Source: Advenella sp048381675 (lineage in GTDB: Bacteria; Pseudomonadota; Gammaproteobacteria; Burkholderiales; Burkholderiaceae_B). Taken from it: a stretch of 64,000 nucleotides of DNA. The position numbers and the translations under genes were made by a program. The DNA lies in contig NZ_JBLWIS010000003.1 of assembly GCF_048381675.1 (NCBI RefSeq), positions 1 through 64,000 on the forward strand, in the 5' to 3' direction. The notes under the pieces are model-generated. The model was not told the origin of the DNA. It was given only the letters and a program-made list of their open reading frames with translations, and did no database searches. This document shows positions 7,792 to 15,482 of the stretch, piece after piece (position 1 is the first letter of the stretch; every line of letters starts with the position of its first letter).

Positions 7792-8859
7792 ATGATTCAT
7801 ATTAAAGATTTAAGAAAAACATATAAAACGCCCAAAGGGCTTTTTGAAGCCATAAAAAAAATAGACCTGCAGATAGAGCAGGGTGAAATTTTTGGGATTA
7901 TTGGCCCCAGTGGGGCTGGTAAAAGTACACTGGTGCAGTGTATCAATTTACTGGAAAAGCCGGATTCCGGCTCTATTACCCTTAACGGACAAGTGTTGAC
8001 CGGGTTGTCGGAAATCGAGTTGCGTGCACAACGCCGGCGAATTGGCATGGTGTTTCAAAGCTTCAATTTATTGTCACGTCGCACGGTTTTTAATAATGTG
8101 GCCCTGCCACTTGAAATTGCCGGTGTCAATAAGGAAGAAATCAAAAGCAGGGTAGATGAGTTGTTGAATCTGGTGGGCTTGTCTCATTTAAGCGACCGCT
8201 ACCCGGCGCAGATTAGCGGAGGACAAAAGCAGCGGGTGGGGATTGCCCGTGCGCTGGCTTGCCATCCTGATGTCCTGTTAAGTGATGAGGCTACTTCTGC
8301 TTTGGACCCTGAAACAACGGCGAACATCCTGGACTTGTTGCGTGATATTAACCGCAAGACAGGCATTACGATTGTCATGATCACGCACCAGATGGAAGTG
8401 GTCAAGCAAATCTGTGATCGGGTGGCGGTATTAAGCCATGGGGCCGTTGTTGAAGTGGGGGCGACCGCCGATGTTTTTGCCAACCCCCAACATGACGTTA
8501 CCCGCGCCATGGTATCTGCCGCAACAGAATCTACCTTGTCTGAAGACTCGCAGGAGATTCTGGTGGGACGCCTGAAACAATGGGTTCAGGAAAATCCGGG
8601 GCAGGATGCCGCTATTTGGGAGTTGCATTTGCATGACTCCCGGGTATCGACCGGCTTGTTTTCCGGTAAGGCCAAGGATTTGGGCGTCAGCCTTTCCTTG
8701 CTGCAGGCCAAGGTGGAAGATATCAAAGGGGTCGCTGTCGGTAAATTATATGTTCAGGTACAGGGTAGTGCGCAAGCGATCCTGAATGCCCGGCAGGCCT
8801 TGAACAACGAGGCCGGTGTTCAAATACAAGAGGTGGTGTATGAATCCGCAAATGGTTAA
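7792..8859 (+). CDS. metN: Methionine ABC transporter ATP-binding protein MetN
   Basis: ATPase of the D/L-methionine importer MetNIQ, 355 aa from the ATG at 7792. Walker A GPSGAGKST is at 38-46; the Q-loop, ABC signature (ISGGQKQRVGIARAL) and Walker B (VLLSDEATSALDPET) follow. The C-terminal 90 residues match the NIL/ACT-like domain that in family members binds methionine and inhibits transport. This domain distinguishes MetN from generic amino-acid ATPases. An in-frame codon upstream at 7756 would add 12 residues not expected in the family. metI starts inside the 3' end of this gene (20-nt overlap), indicating translational coupling. Confidence 0.95.
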   Translation: MIHIKDLRKTYKTPKGLFEAIKKIDLQIEQGEIFGIIGPSGAGKSTLVQCINLLEKPDSGSITLNGQVLTGLSEIELRAQRRRIGMVFQSFNLLSRRTVFNNVALPLEIAGVNKEEIKSRVDELLNLVGLSHLSDRYPAQISGGQKQRVGIARALACHPDVLLSDEATSALDPETTANILDLLRDINRKTGITIVMITHQMEVVKQICDRVAVLSHGAVVEVGATADVFANPQHDVTRAMVSAATESTLSEDSQEILVGRLKQWVQENPGQDAAIWELHLHDSRVSTGLFSGKAKDLGVSLSLLQAKVEDIKGVAVGKLYVQVQGSAQAILNARQALNNEAGVQIQEVVYESANG

Positions 8860-9493
8860 TTTATTAATTGATGCCACACTCGAAACCCTGCTCATGGTTG
8901 GGGTTTCGGGGCTGGCGGCACTTTTTTTGGGTGTTCCCCTTGGTGTTGCCCTGATTGTCACCGACAAAGGTGGCTTGCTGCAAAACATGGCGGTTAACCG
9001 GGTATTGGGGGCAGTTATCAATGCAACCCGTTCGGTGCCCTTTATTATTTTGATGGTGGCGATTATTCCGCTTACCCGCCTGATTGCCGGTACATCGATT
9101 GGCACCGCAGCGGCGATTGTGCCCCTGGCCATTGCGGCCATTCCATTCATGGCCCGGGTGGCTGAAACCGCCATGCGTGAAGTTGACCGTGGCCTGATTA
9201 CCGCTGCCAAGGCGATGGGGGCATCACCCATGCAAATTATTGTCAAGGTTTTATTGCCTGAGGCTTTGCCCGGACTGATTTCAGCCATGGTTATTACCCT
9301 GGTCAGCCTGATTGGTTATTCGGCCATGGCCGGTGCCATTGGTGGTGGTGGCCTGGGAGATCTGGGTATCCGGTATGGTTACCAGCGTTTCTTGCCTGAA
9401 GTCATGCTGATCGTGGTGGTGGTATTAATTGTTATGGTCCAGTTGATCCAAAGTGTGGGTGACTGGATATCCCGACGTTTGTCACATAAATAA
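8840..9493 (+). CDS. metI: Methionine ABC transporter permease MetI
   Basis: Integral membrane subunit of MetNIQ, 217 aa with about five hydrophobic segments. The cytoplasmic coupling-helix region carries the EAA-like motif ITAAKAMGASPMQIIVKVLLPEALPG, including the conserved ...A-MG-S-...LPEA pattern. ATG at 8840 overlaps metN by 20 nt and is preceded by AGGTGGTGT. The next gene is metQ, 16 nt downstream, giving the canonical N-I-Q order of Gram-negative bacteria. Confidence 0.94.
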   Translation: MNPQMVNLLIDATLETLLMVGVSGLAALFLGVPLGVALIVTDKGGLLQNMAVNRVLGAVINATRSVPFIILMVAIIPLTRLIAGTSIGTAAAIVPLAIAAIPFMARVAETAMREVDRGLITAAKAMGASPMQIIVKVLLPEALPGLISAMVITLVSLIGYSAMAGAIGGGGLGDLGIRYGYQRFLPEVMLIVVVVLIVMVQLIQSVGDWISRRLSHK

Positions 9494-9509
9494 TCCTGAA
9501 GGATTCGAA

Positions 9510-10304
9510 ATGAAAAAAACATTTGTTCGTCATGTCTTGGCCTTGGCATTAGGTGCAGGTCTTGTCTCAACCTCATTGGCCGCTGATAAAACACTGAAAG
9601 TGGGGGTGACAGCCGGCCCACACGCGCAGATTATGGAAGTGGTGAAGGAAGAAGCAGCCAAAAAAGGTTATAACATTGAAATCATTGAGTTCTCCGACTA
9701 CGTGCAGCCTAATGTGGCCTTGGCGGCGGGCGACCTGGATGCCAATAGCTACCAACACTTGCCCTATCTGGAAAACGCAAACGCTGATCGCAATTACGGT
9801 ATAGTCAGCCTGGCCAAAACGGTTGTTTTCCCAATTGGCATTTACAGTAAAAAAATCAAAAACCTGAGTGAAGTTCAGGAAGGTTCACGTTTCGCCCTGC
9901 CCAATGATCCTACCAATGGCGGACGTGCCCTGTTGTTGCTTGAGTCGCAAGGCTTGATCAAACTTGATCCTAAAGCGGGTATCAAGGCAACCCCGATTGA
10001 TATAATTGAAAATCCTAAAAAACTGCGTTTCATCGAATTGGACGCCGCCCAGTTGCCACGTTCCCTGGATGATGTTGATTTTGCCGCCGTAAATACCAAT
10101 TTTGCGATTGAAGCAGGCCTGACCCCCAAGAAAGATGCCATCGTATTGGAAGACGGTAATTCACCCTATGCCAATATCATTGCCGTCCGTGAAAAAGACC
10201 AGGATCGTGCCGACCTGAAGGAGTTCGTGCAGATTTATCAGTCACAGCCGGTAAAGGATTTTGTTGTGAAAAAGTACCAAGACTCTATTTTAGTTGCTTG
10301 GTAA
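9510..10304 (+). CDS. metQ: Methionine-binding protein MetQ (NlpA family)
   Basis: Periplasmic substrate-binding subunit of MetNIQ, 264 aa. The N-terminus MKKTFVRHVLALALGAG is a signal peptide, but there is no lipobox cysteine: the region ends STSLAADKT, suggesting SPase I cleavage after SLA or LAA and a soluble rather than lipid-anchored protein. The mature part begins KTLKVGVTAGPHAQIMEVV, as in the NlpA/MetQ family, and contains the family block LDANSYQHLPYLE. The ATG at 9510 lies after a GAAGGATTCGA ribosome-binding region. An upstream in-frame start would extend back into metI and is disfavoured. Confidence 0.93.
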   Translation: MKKTFVRHVLALALGAGLVSTSLAADKTLKVGVTAGPHAQIMEVVKEEAAKKGYNIEIIEFSDYVQPNVALAAGDLDANSYQHLPYLENANADRNYGIVSLAKTVVFPIGIYSKKIKNLSEVQEGSRFALPNDPTNGGRALLLLESQGLIKLDPKAGIKATPIDIIENPKKLRFIELDAAQLPRSLDDVDFAAVNTNFAIEAGLTPKKDAIVLEDGNSPYANIIAVREKDQDRADLKEFVQIYQSQPVKDFVVKKYQDSILVAW

Positions 10305-10314
10305 TAAAAAAATA

Positions 10315-10343
10315 TTGACAGGCTGGAGCATATCAGTCATAAT
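10315..10343 (+). promoter_or_regulatory. Sigma-70 promoter of the tRNA-Lys genes
   Basis: A perfect -35 TTGACA at 10315-10320 is separated by 17 nt from CATAAT at 10338-10343. Transcription would begin near 10350, a few bases before the first tRNA-Lys at 10357. The element lies in the 52-nt gap after metQ and fits stable-RNA expression. Confidence 0.75.
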
Positions 10344-10356
10344 TTTATTCTTTCAG

Positions 10357-10432
10357 GGGCTGGTAGCTCAGTTGGTAGAGCAGCGGACTTTTAATCCGTT
10401 GGTCCCGGGTTCGAGTCCCGGCCAGCCCACCA
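10357..10432 (+). tRNA. tRNA-Lys (anticodon UUU), copy 1
   Basis: 76-nt cloverleaf. The acceptor stem GGGCTGG pairs with CCAGCCC, followed by discriminator A and an encoded CCA. The D-arm is GCTCAGTTGGTAGAGC; the anticodon arm GCGGA-CTTTTAA-TCCGT gives anticodon TTT; the T-arm contains GGTTCGAGTC. A strong promoter sits directly upstream. Confidence 0.97.
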
Positions 10433-10471
10433 CCTGAAAGTTAAAGCTCATAATTTGTAGTTCATATTATT

Positions 10472-10496
10472 AGCCGCTTTATCCAAGCGGCTTTTT
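10472..10496 (+). terminator. Stem-loop with T-run between the two tRNA-Lys genes
   Basis: AGCCGCTT (10472-10479) pairs with AAGCGGCT (10485-10492) over a 5-nt loop and runs into TTTTT. It looks like an intrinsic terminator after copy 1. No equally good promoter is visible between it and copy 2, so read-through or processing may still link the two tRNAs. Confidence 0.7.
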
Positions 10497-10502
10497 CATT
10501 CA

Positions 10503-10578
10503 GGGCTGGTAGCTCAGTTGGTAGAGCAGCGGACTTTTAATCCGTTGGTCCCGGGTTCGAGTCCCGGCCAGCCCACCA
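10503..10578 (+). tRNA. tRNA-Lys (anticodon UUU), copy 2
   Basis: Identical in all 76 positions to the copy starting at 10357, including encoded CCA and anticodon TTT. The identity extends only a few bases upstream (TTCAG or TTTCAG), consistent with a local tandem duplication of the tRNA gene together with a terminator-like tail. Confidence 0.97.
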
Positions 10579-10600
10579 AAATTATTTTGCTTAATAAAAT

Positions 10601-10634
10601 AAGTCGCTAACAAAAGTTAAGCGGCTTTTTTTTT
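10601..10634 (+). terminator. Intrinsic terminator after tRNA-Lys copy 2
   Basis: AAGTCGCT-AAC pairs with GTTAAGCGGCTT (one bulge, one wobble) around AAAA and is followed by nine T residues at 10626-10634. The stem sequence resembles the terminator after copy 1 (AGCGGCTT in both), supporting duplication of the whole unit. Confidence 0.8.
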
Positions 10635-10719
10635 GCATAAAAAATATGCGCTATGCTTTATGTGCTGAATTAAAAATTTAGGATTTTAAGGATGTGCGTG
10701 TGGCATAAGATTGTTAGCT

Positions 10720-10836
10720 ACAAGGGGTCGGGTGGTGGGTTATTACTCTGTCTGTTCAGGGTTTTAGTCTCTGCTGACCCGCCACAAAAATCATTAAATA
10801 ATGCCCTGCATAATCTACATGCGGGGCATTTTTTTA
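10720..10836 (+). ncRNA. Candidate small RNA ending in a strong terminator
   Basis: There is no reading frame here, but two conspicuous structures. GTGGTGGGTTA at 10732-10742 can pair along its whole length, with G-U wobbles, with TGACCCGCCAC at 10775-10785. ATGCCCTGCAT at 10801-10811 then pairs with ATGCGGGGCAT at 10819-10829, followed by seven T residues. This long-hairpin-plus-terminator layout is typical of small RNAs. The promoter is unclear (TAAGAT at about 10706 is a weak -10). Alternatively the terminator could just insulate tRNA transcription from the minus-strand tetR gene, whose stop lies at 10857. No known sRNA family was recognised. Confidence 0.4.
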
Positions 10837-10856
10837 TTGCCTGTTGATTTGGTGGA

Positions 10857-11561
10857 TTAATCGTGCTCAGCAGCTAAATTTATTCCTGTGGTAGGTGCGC
10901 CAATTCCGCCTAGTATATTAGAGGCGATCGTTTGAATAATGGCTTCCTGGTTTTCCAGATTTATCCATGTGATATCTGGGTTGAGCATTTTTAATCGTGT
11001 GGGTCCTGGTTCAATGTTACTCAATAGATGGAGCAAGGCGCCTCTCGCAAACTCATAACGCCATGCTATTTCGCCAATGCTTAAGTGTGGCAGGGTTCTT
11101 TTGAGTTCATCAATGATTAGTTTGGCGTACTGATGAAAGTTTTCATAAACAAACATGGCATAAGGGCTTAAGGGATTTGTTTGTAAGTAGTGCTCAACCC
11201 GGATGAAAAGACGGCTTTGATCCGTGCCTTTTTCGGATTTGACCAATGGCCTGATCATGACATCCAGAATAACGGGTAATGGAAGCGGTGTTGAACCATA
11301 TTGTTTTTTTGCCTGCAAAATCATTTCTTTTCTAGCTATGTTGGTGGGTCCCAAGATGGCTAGCAAGGCTTCGTTGATGAGGCCATCTTTAGAGCCGAAA
11401 TGATAATTTATGGATGCAACGTTGGCGTTGCTATTTTCTGCAATATCCCTGACGGTTACCCCCTCTGGGCCCTTAGAGGCCAATAATATTTTTGCACTTT
11501 CCAAAATCCGTTCTTTAGTATTTTGGGTGATGCTATTTTGGTTTTTTAGTTCAAGTTTCAT
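10857..11561 (-). CDS. TetR/AcrR family transcriptional regulator
   Basis: DNA-binding repressor-type protein of 234 aa. The N-terminal HTH is clear: TKERILESAKILLASKGPEGVTVRDIAENSNANVASINYHFGSKDGLINEAL (about residues 15-67), including the hallmark INYHFGSKDGL. The C-terminal ligand domain (about 80-220) has no recognisable signature. Transcribed divergently from the ABC/amidase block across a 297-nt AT-rich region carrying two TAAACA-type palindromes, one beside each gene. It is therefore most likely the local regulator of that block and of itself. Its codon usage looks more AT-rich than the flanking housekeeping genes, by eye. Effector unknown. Confidence 0.88.
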   Translation of the reverse strand: MKLELKNQNSITQNTKERILESAKILLASKGPEGVTVRDIAENSNANVASINYHFGSKDGLINEALLAILGPTNIARKEMILQAKKQYGSTPLPLPVILDVMIRPLVKSEKGTDQSRLFIRVEHYLQTNPLSPYAMFVYENFHQYAKLIIDELKRTLPHLSIGEIAWRYEFARGALLHLLSNIEPGPTRLKMLNPDITWINLENQEAIIQTIASNILGGIGAPTTGINLAAEHD

Positions 11562-11582
11562 CTCTACTCCTTTTATTTAAAA

Positions 11583-11596
11583 TAAACAATTGTTTA
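11583..11596. promoter_or_regulatory. Palindromic operator candidate 1 (tetR side)
   Basis: TAAACAATTGTTTA is a perfect 14-bp palindrome located 22 bp upstream of the tetR start codon. Its outer bases are repeated in a second site at 11779-11792 next to the ABC-operon promoter region, the arrangement expected of a divergent TetR autoregulator. Confidence 0.55.
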
Positions 11597-11634
11597 AATA
11601 TTTTGTTTATTTTAACATTAAAAATATAATAAAA

Positions 11635-11684
11635 GCACCATAATGGTGATTTTATTTGCACCAAAATAAATCAATTTGCACCAA
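11635..11684. promoter_or_regulatory. Triple GCACCA repeat array in the divergent region
   Basis: GCACCA occurs at 11635-11640, 11658-11663 and 11678-11683. The first lies in a near-palindrome, CACCAT-A-ATGGTG (11636-11648). The other two are part of an 11-bp direct repeat ATTTGCACCAA at 11654-11664 and 11674-11684, spaced exactly 20 bp, about two helical turns. This suggests a second DNA-binding protein besides the TetR protein. Confidence 0.45.
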
Positions 11685-11778
11685 CTTGATTAAAATTTAT
11701 CTTTTAAAAACAACATATTATAAATTTTATTGAAAGATTGAATTTTATATTGACCTCCTGATTTTCAAACAATAGAAT

Positions 11779-11792
11779 TAAACAAATGTTTA
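11779..11792. promoter_or_regulatory. Palindromic operator candidate 2 (ABC operon side)
   Basis: TAAACAAATGTTTA differs from the perfect palindrome at 11583 only at the centre. It lies 67 bp upstream of the substrate-binding-protein start codon, within or near the likely promoter. A regulator bound here would control the whole plus-strand block. Confidence 0.5.
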
Positions 11793-11858
11793 TATTTTTG
11801 TTTTTTTTAGGTGTTGCCTGTCAAGAAATTGACGCGGTAATTTTTTTCAGGAGTACTT

Positions 11859-13484
11859 ATGATTCGTCCGTTTTCTAATAGAGCTATTCGTTATAAATCC
11901 ATGGTTTCAGTGTTGATATCCGTTGGATTTATGATGTCACCGGGTTTATCTCATGCGGAAACTGCTTTGCGCATTGCGACAACGATGGCTGATATTCCGC
12001 TAACAACCGGACAGCCCAGTCAAGGGGCCGAGGGGCAGCGCTTTATTGGCAATACCTTGTATGATGGTTTGGTGGGATGGGACCTGAGTAAGGCCGATGA
12101 GCCTGCTGTCCTGGTGCCCGGACTGGCGACAGACTGGTCGATTGATGATGACACCAAAACCCGCTGGACATTTAAATTGCGTGATGGTGTCAAGTTTCAT
12201 GATGGATCCGATTTCACCGCGCAGGCTGTGGTATGGAACCTGGACAAGCTGTTGAACTCATCCTCACCACAATTTGACCAAGCCCAGGCTGCCCAGGCAG
12301 CAACTTATGTTGCGCCCATCAAGTCATACAAGCTCATTGATGATAAAACGGTTGAAATTGAAACTAAAGAGCCTGATGCCGTATTACCGTATTTACTTTC
12401 GCAAGTCTATATGTCCAGTCCTGCTCGTTGGAACGAGGTAGGTGGAAGCTGGGCGGAATTTGCCAAGAAGCCATCAGGTACCGGTCCATGGATGCTTGAA
12501 AAACTGGTTCCCCGCGAACGGGCTGAACTGGTTAAAAACCCCAATTATTGGAATGAAGCGCGTATTCCCAAATCAGACCGGCTTGTCATGTTCACCATGC
12601 CGGATCCAACCACACGGGTTGCCGCTTTGTTGTCCGGCAAGGTTGACTGGGTGGAAGCACCGCCTCCCGATACGGTGCCTCGTCTTGAAAAACAGGGTAT
12701 GAAGATCGTGAAAAACATTTATCCGCATGTTTGGCCTTACCAGCTGAGTCATTTGGATAACTCTCCCTTTGCCGATATCAATGTACGCAAAGCAGCCAAC
12801 CTGGCGATTGACCGGGAGGGGTTGGCGAGTTTTCTGGGTGGGTTGGCCCAGCCCGCTACAGGTATGGTTTATGAAGGCCATCCATGGTATGGCAATCCGA
12901 CGTTCAAGATCAAGTATGACCCCGAGGAAGCCAAACGATTGCTTGCCGCTTCGGGTTATGGCCCCAAGAATCCGGTCAAGGTAAAAGTGGCCATTTCTAC
13001 CGCAGGATCCGGTCAGATGCAGCCTTTGCCGATGAATGAATTCATTCAGGCCAACTGGAAGGATGTGGGTATTGATGCCGAGTTTGAGGTGATGGAGTGG
13101 GAGTCTTTGCGCGCGCACCGTCGTGCGGGAGCCGCCGCCAAGGAAAATGAAGGCATACATACCATTAACAATAGCTGGGGATTCTGGGATCCGGATATTG
13201 CTTTATTGAATACATCCTGGTCTGCCAAACCCCCTCCAGGTGGCTATAACTGGGGTCTGTTCCAAAGGGCTAATACGGATGAATTGGCCGCAAAAGCCAA
13301 GGCCGAGTTTGATCCCGCCAAGCAGGATGAGTTGCTGGCCAAGTTGCATGCTGCCATCGTTGACGAAGCGATGTGGGTCTGGGTTGTTCATGACTTGAAC
13401 CCTCGGGCGCTCTCGCCCAAGGTGAAAGGTTTTGTACAGGCACAAAGCTGGTTCCAGGACTTGAGCCCGGTCTACGTTGAGTAA
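11859..13484 (+). CDS. ABC transporter substrate-binding protein, family 5 (DppA/OppA type)
   Basis: Periplasmic binding protein of 541 aa that captures the substrate for the downstream importer. The signal peptide spans about residues 1-33, ending SPGLSHA before ETALRIATTM. Family-5 hallmarks include the block WTFKLRDGVKFHDGSDFTAQAVVWNL (about 108-133) and the later ANLAIDREGLASFLGG. Such proteins bind oligopeptides, nickel, opines, sugars or other amides; this sequence gives no direct ligand. Neighbouring amidases suggest an amide-bearing compound. The ATG at 11859 follows a good CAGGAGTACTT site. A stem-loop follows the stop, which would favour higher expression of this subunit than of the membrane parts. 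Confidence 0.92.
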   Translation: MIRPFSNRAIRYKSMVSVLISVGFMMSPGLSHAETALRIATTMADIPLTTGQPSQGAEGQRFIGNTLYDGLVGWDLSKADEPAVLVPGLATDWSIDDDTKTRWTFKLRDGVKFHDGSDFTAQAVVWNLDKLLNSSSPQFDQAQAAQAATYVAPIKSYKLIDDKTVEIETKEPDAVLPYLLSQVYMSSPARWNEVGGSWAEFAKKPSGTGPWMLEKLVPRERAELVKNPNYWNEARIPKSDRLVMFTMPDPTTRVAALLSGKVDWVEAPPPDTVPRLEKQGMKIVKNIYPHVWPYQLSHLDNSPFADINVRKAANLAIDREGLASFLGGLAQPATGMVYEGHPWYGNPTFKIKYDPEEAKRLLAASGYGPKNPVKVKVAISTAGSGQMQPLPMNEFIQANWKDVGIDAEFEVMEWESLRAHRRAGAAAKENEGIHTINNSWGFWDPDIALLNTSWSAKPPPGGYNWGLFQRANTDELAAKAKAEFDPAKQDELLAKLHAAIVDEAMWVWVVHDLNPRALSPKVKGFVQAQSWFQDLSPVYVE

Positions 13485-13497
13485 GTTTGTGACAGAT

Positions 13498-13529
13498 TTT
13501 TCCGGGGGAGATAACCCTACCCCGGAAAA
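13498..13529 (+). terminator. Stem-loop between binding-protein and permease genes
   Basis: TTTTCCGGGG at 13498-13507 pairs exactly with CCCCGGAAAA at 13520-13529 around a 12-nt loop. There is no T-run right after it, so it is more likely an mRNA-stabilising or attenuating hairpin than a full terminator. Such structures commonly follow periplasmic binding-protein genes. Confidence 0.6.
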
Positions 13530-13568
13530 CCTGATTTTGAATTCGGATTTTCAAAAAAGAGGTGAGGT

Positions 13569-14522
13569 ATGTGGCGCTATCTACTGAGTCGTTTGTTTTA
13601 TTTCGTGCCTATAGCAATTGGTGTTTCCCTGGTTTGTTTCGCCTTGGTGCATGTTGCTCCGGGTGATCCTATTGATGCCATTTTGCCTGACAACGCCACA
13701 CCGGAACTGGTTGAACAGGTCAAGGCTGAGTACGGCTTTGATAAACCATTGCCAATGCAATATTTGATTTGGGTCGGCAATGTCATGACAGGAGACTTTG
13801 GCCGTTCCATCACCACGAATCGACCAGTACTTCAGGAGCTGATGCCCGCCATGTTCAACTCTTTGGTATTGGCGGTGGTGGCCATCTTTTTGGCCATGGT
13901 TGCCGGTGTATTGCTGGGCTGGATTGCCGGAAAAACCCAAAATCGTTTGCTTGACCGGTTTGTAAGCAGTATTGCGATTACCGGTGTTTCAGTACCCCAT
14001 TACTGGCTTGGCATGGTGCTGATTATTTTCTTTTCCGTTGAGCTTGGCTGGTTACCTTCAGTGGGGATGGGATCGGGCGGATCTACAGAGTTCAATTTCA
14101 GTATGGATAGCTTTGCTCACATGATTCTTCCGGTGATTACGTTAACGGTTATTCCTACCGGCATTATCGCCCGTTCTGTCAGGGCAGCGGTTTCCGAGGT
14201 GTATCAGAAAGAATTCGTGCAGGCATTGTATGCCAAAGGTTTGAATCAACGTCGCATCATTTTGCATGTGGCCAAGAACGTGGCTCCCGTCGTGATGTCG
14301 ATTATGGGCTTGCAGTTTGCGCAGTTAATGGGTGGTTCCATTCTGGTTGAGACCGTCTTTTCATGGCCGGGAACTGGATTCTTGCTCAATTCGGCCATTT
14401 TCACCAGGGATCTTCCTGTTCTGCAAGGAACGATACTGGTGCTGTCCATGTTTTTTGTAGTGGTTAATCTGCTGGTCGATCTGCTTCAGATGTCAGTAGA
14501 TCCACGTGTTAAACGTAAATGA
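13569..14522 (+). CDS. ABC transporter permease (DppB/OppB type)
   Basis: Inner-membrane permease of 317 aa with about six hydrophobic helices, starting MWRYLLSRLFYFVPIAIGVSLVCFALVHVAPGDP, the classical DppB N-terminus. The inner-membrane-component motif appears as EFVQALYAKGLNQRRIILHVAKNVAPVVMS (about 216-245). It contains GSILVETVFSWPGTG, strongly conserved in this family. It is the second gene of the transporter operon and is followed after 11 nt by the partner permease. Confidence 0.93.
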   Translation: MWRYLLSRLFYFVPIAIGVSLVCFALVHVAPGDPIDAILPDNATPELVEQVKAEYGFDKPLPMQYLIWVGNVMTGDFGRSITTNRPVLQELMPAMFNSLVLAVVAIFLAMVAGVLLGWIAGKTQNRLLDRFVSSIAITGVSVPHYWLGMVLIIFFSVELGWLPSVGMGSGGSTEFNFSMDSFAHMILPVITLTVIPTGIIARSVRAAVSEVYQKEFVQALYAKGLNQRRIILHVAKNVAPVVMSIMGLQFAQLMGGSILVETVFSWPGTGFLLNSAIFTRDLPVLQGTILVLSMFFVVVNLLVDLLQMSVDPRVKRK

Positions 14523-14533
14523 GAGGAGTGGTA

Positions 14534-15472
14534 ATGATGAGCCAATCTATTCCATTGAATTCTGTCGCCGAACCGGCGACCAGCAGTTCGACGATTGCCA
14601 GTCCCAAGGTACCACGCAGTCCAAAAAAAGTATCACGCAGCTTCTGGGTGTCCACCCTGCGTCGCCTGAAACGGGATCCGGTGGCAATGGTCTGTGCCTT
14701 CATCCTGCTCGTATTGGTGGCACTTGCCATATTTGCGCCCTGGTTGGGACTGGATGATCCCAACAAGATGAGCATTGTAAAAAGGCTTAAACCCATCGGT
14801 ACACCAGGCCATTTGCTGGGAACCGATGAGCTGGGCAGGGATATGCTTTCCCGGCTCATCTATGGTGCCCGTCTTTCCCTGTTTACGGGATTTGCACCCG
14901 TCGTGATTGCAACGCTTATTGGTGGAATGATCGGCATGATTGCGGGCTTTGCGGGTGGGCGCGTGAATATGATCATCATGCGTACGGTAGATGTTTTTTA
15001 TGCCTTCCCTTCTGTTTTGCTTGCCGTGGCTATTTCCACCATCATGGGGGCCGGTATTCTGAACACGCTGGTTGCGCTGACACTGGTCTTCATTCCTTCC
15101 ATCGCCAGGGTATCTGAAAGTGTGACTACGCAGATCCGCAATCAGGATTTTGTCGAGGCGGCAAGAGCGACTGGAGCACGTGGCTGGATGATCATGCGTC
15201 ATCATGTATTGAATAACGTGACCGGGCCGGTCCTGATTTATGCATCAAGCCTGATCAGCGTCAGCATTGTGATGGCCTCCGGTTTGAGTTTCCTGGGGTT
15301 GGGTGTGAGTCCGCCCGATGCGGAATGGGGCTTAATGCTCAATACGCTCAGGTCTTCAATTTATGTGGCACCGATGCAGGCCATTCTTCCCGGCATCATG
15401 ATTTTCGTGACGTCAATGTGTTTCAACTTGTTGAGTGACGGTTTACGTAGCGCAATGGATGTCAAGGCATAA
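14534..15472 (+). CDS. ABC transporter permease (DppC/OppC type)
   Basis: Partner permease of about 312 aa. After a polar N-terminal extension (residues 1-40), it has the DppC-type WVSTLRRLKRDPVAMVCAFILLVLVALAIFAPWLG segment, the periplasmic LGTDELGRDMLSRLIYGARLSL block, and the EAA-type run DFVEAARATGARGWMIMRHHVLNNVTGPVL. Two adjacent ATG codons (14534, 14537) sit after GAGAGGAGTG; the first is chosen. Eleven bases separate it from the upstream permease stop. Confidence 0.93.
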   Translation: MMSQSIPLNSVAEPATSSSTIASPKVPRSPKKVSRSFWVSTLRRLKRDPVAMVCAFILLVLVALAIFAPWLGLDDPNKMSIVKRLKPIGTPGHLLGTDELGRDMLSRLIYGARLSLFTGFAPVVIATLIGGMIGMIAGFAGGRVNMIIMRTVDVFYAFPSVLLAVAISTIMGAGILNTLVALTLVFIPSIARVSESVTTQIRNQDFVEAARATGARGWMIMRHHVLNNVTGPVLIYASSLISVSIVMASGLSFLGLGVSPPDAEWGLMLNTLRSSIYVAPMQAILPGIMIFVTSMCFNLLSDGLRSAMDVKA

Positions 15473-15482
15473 GGAATTAACC

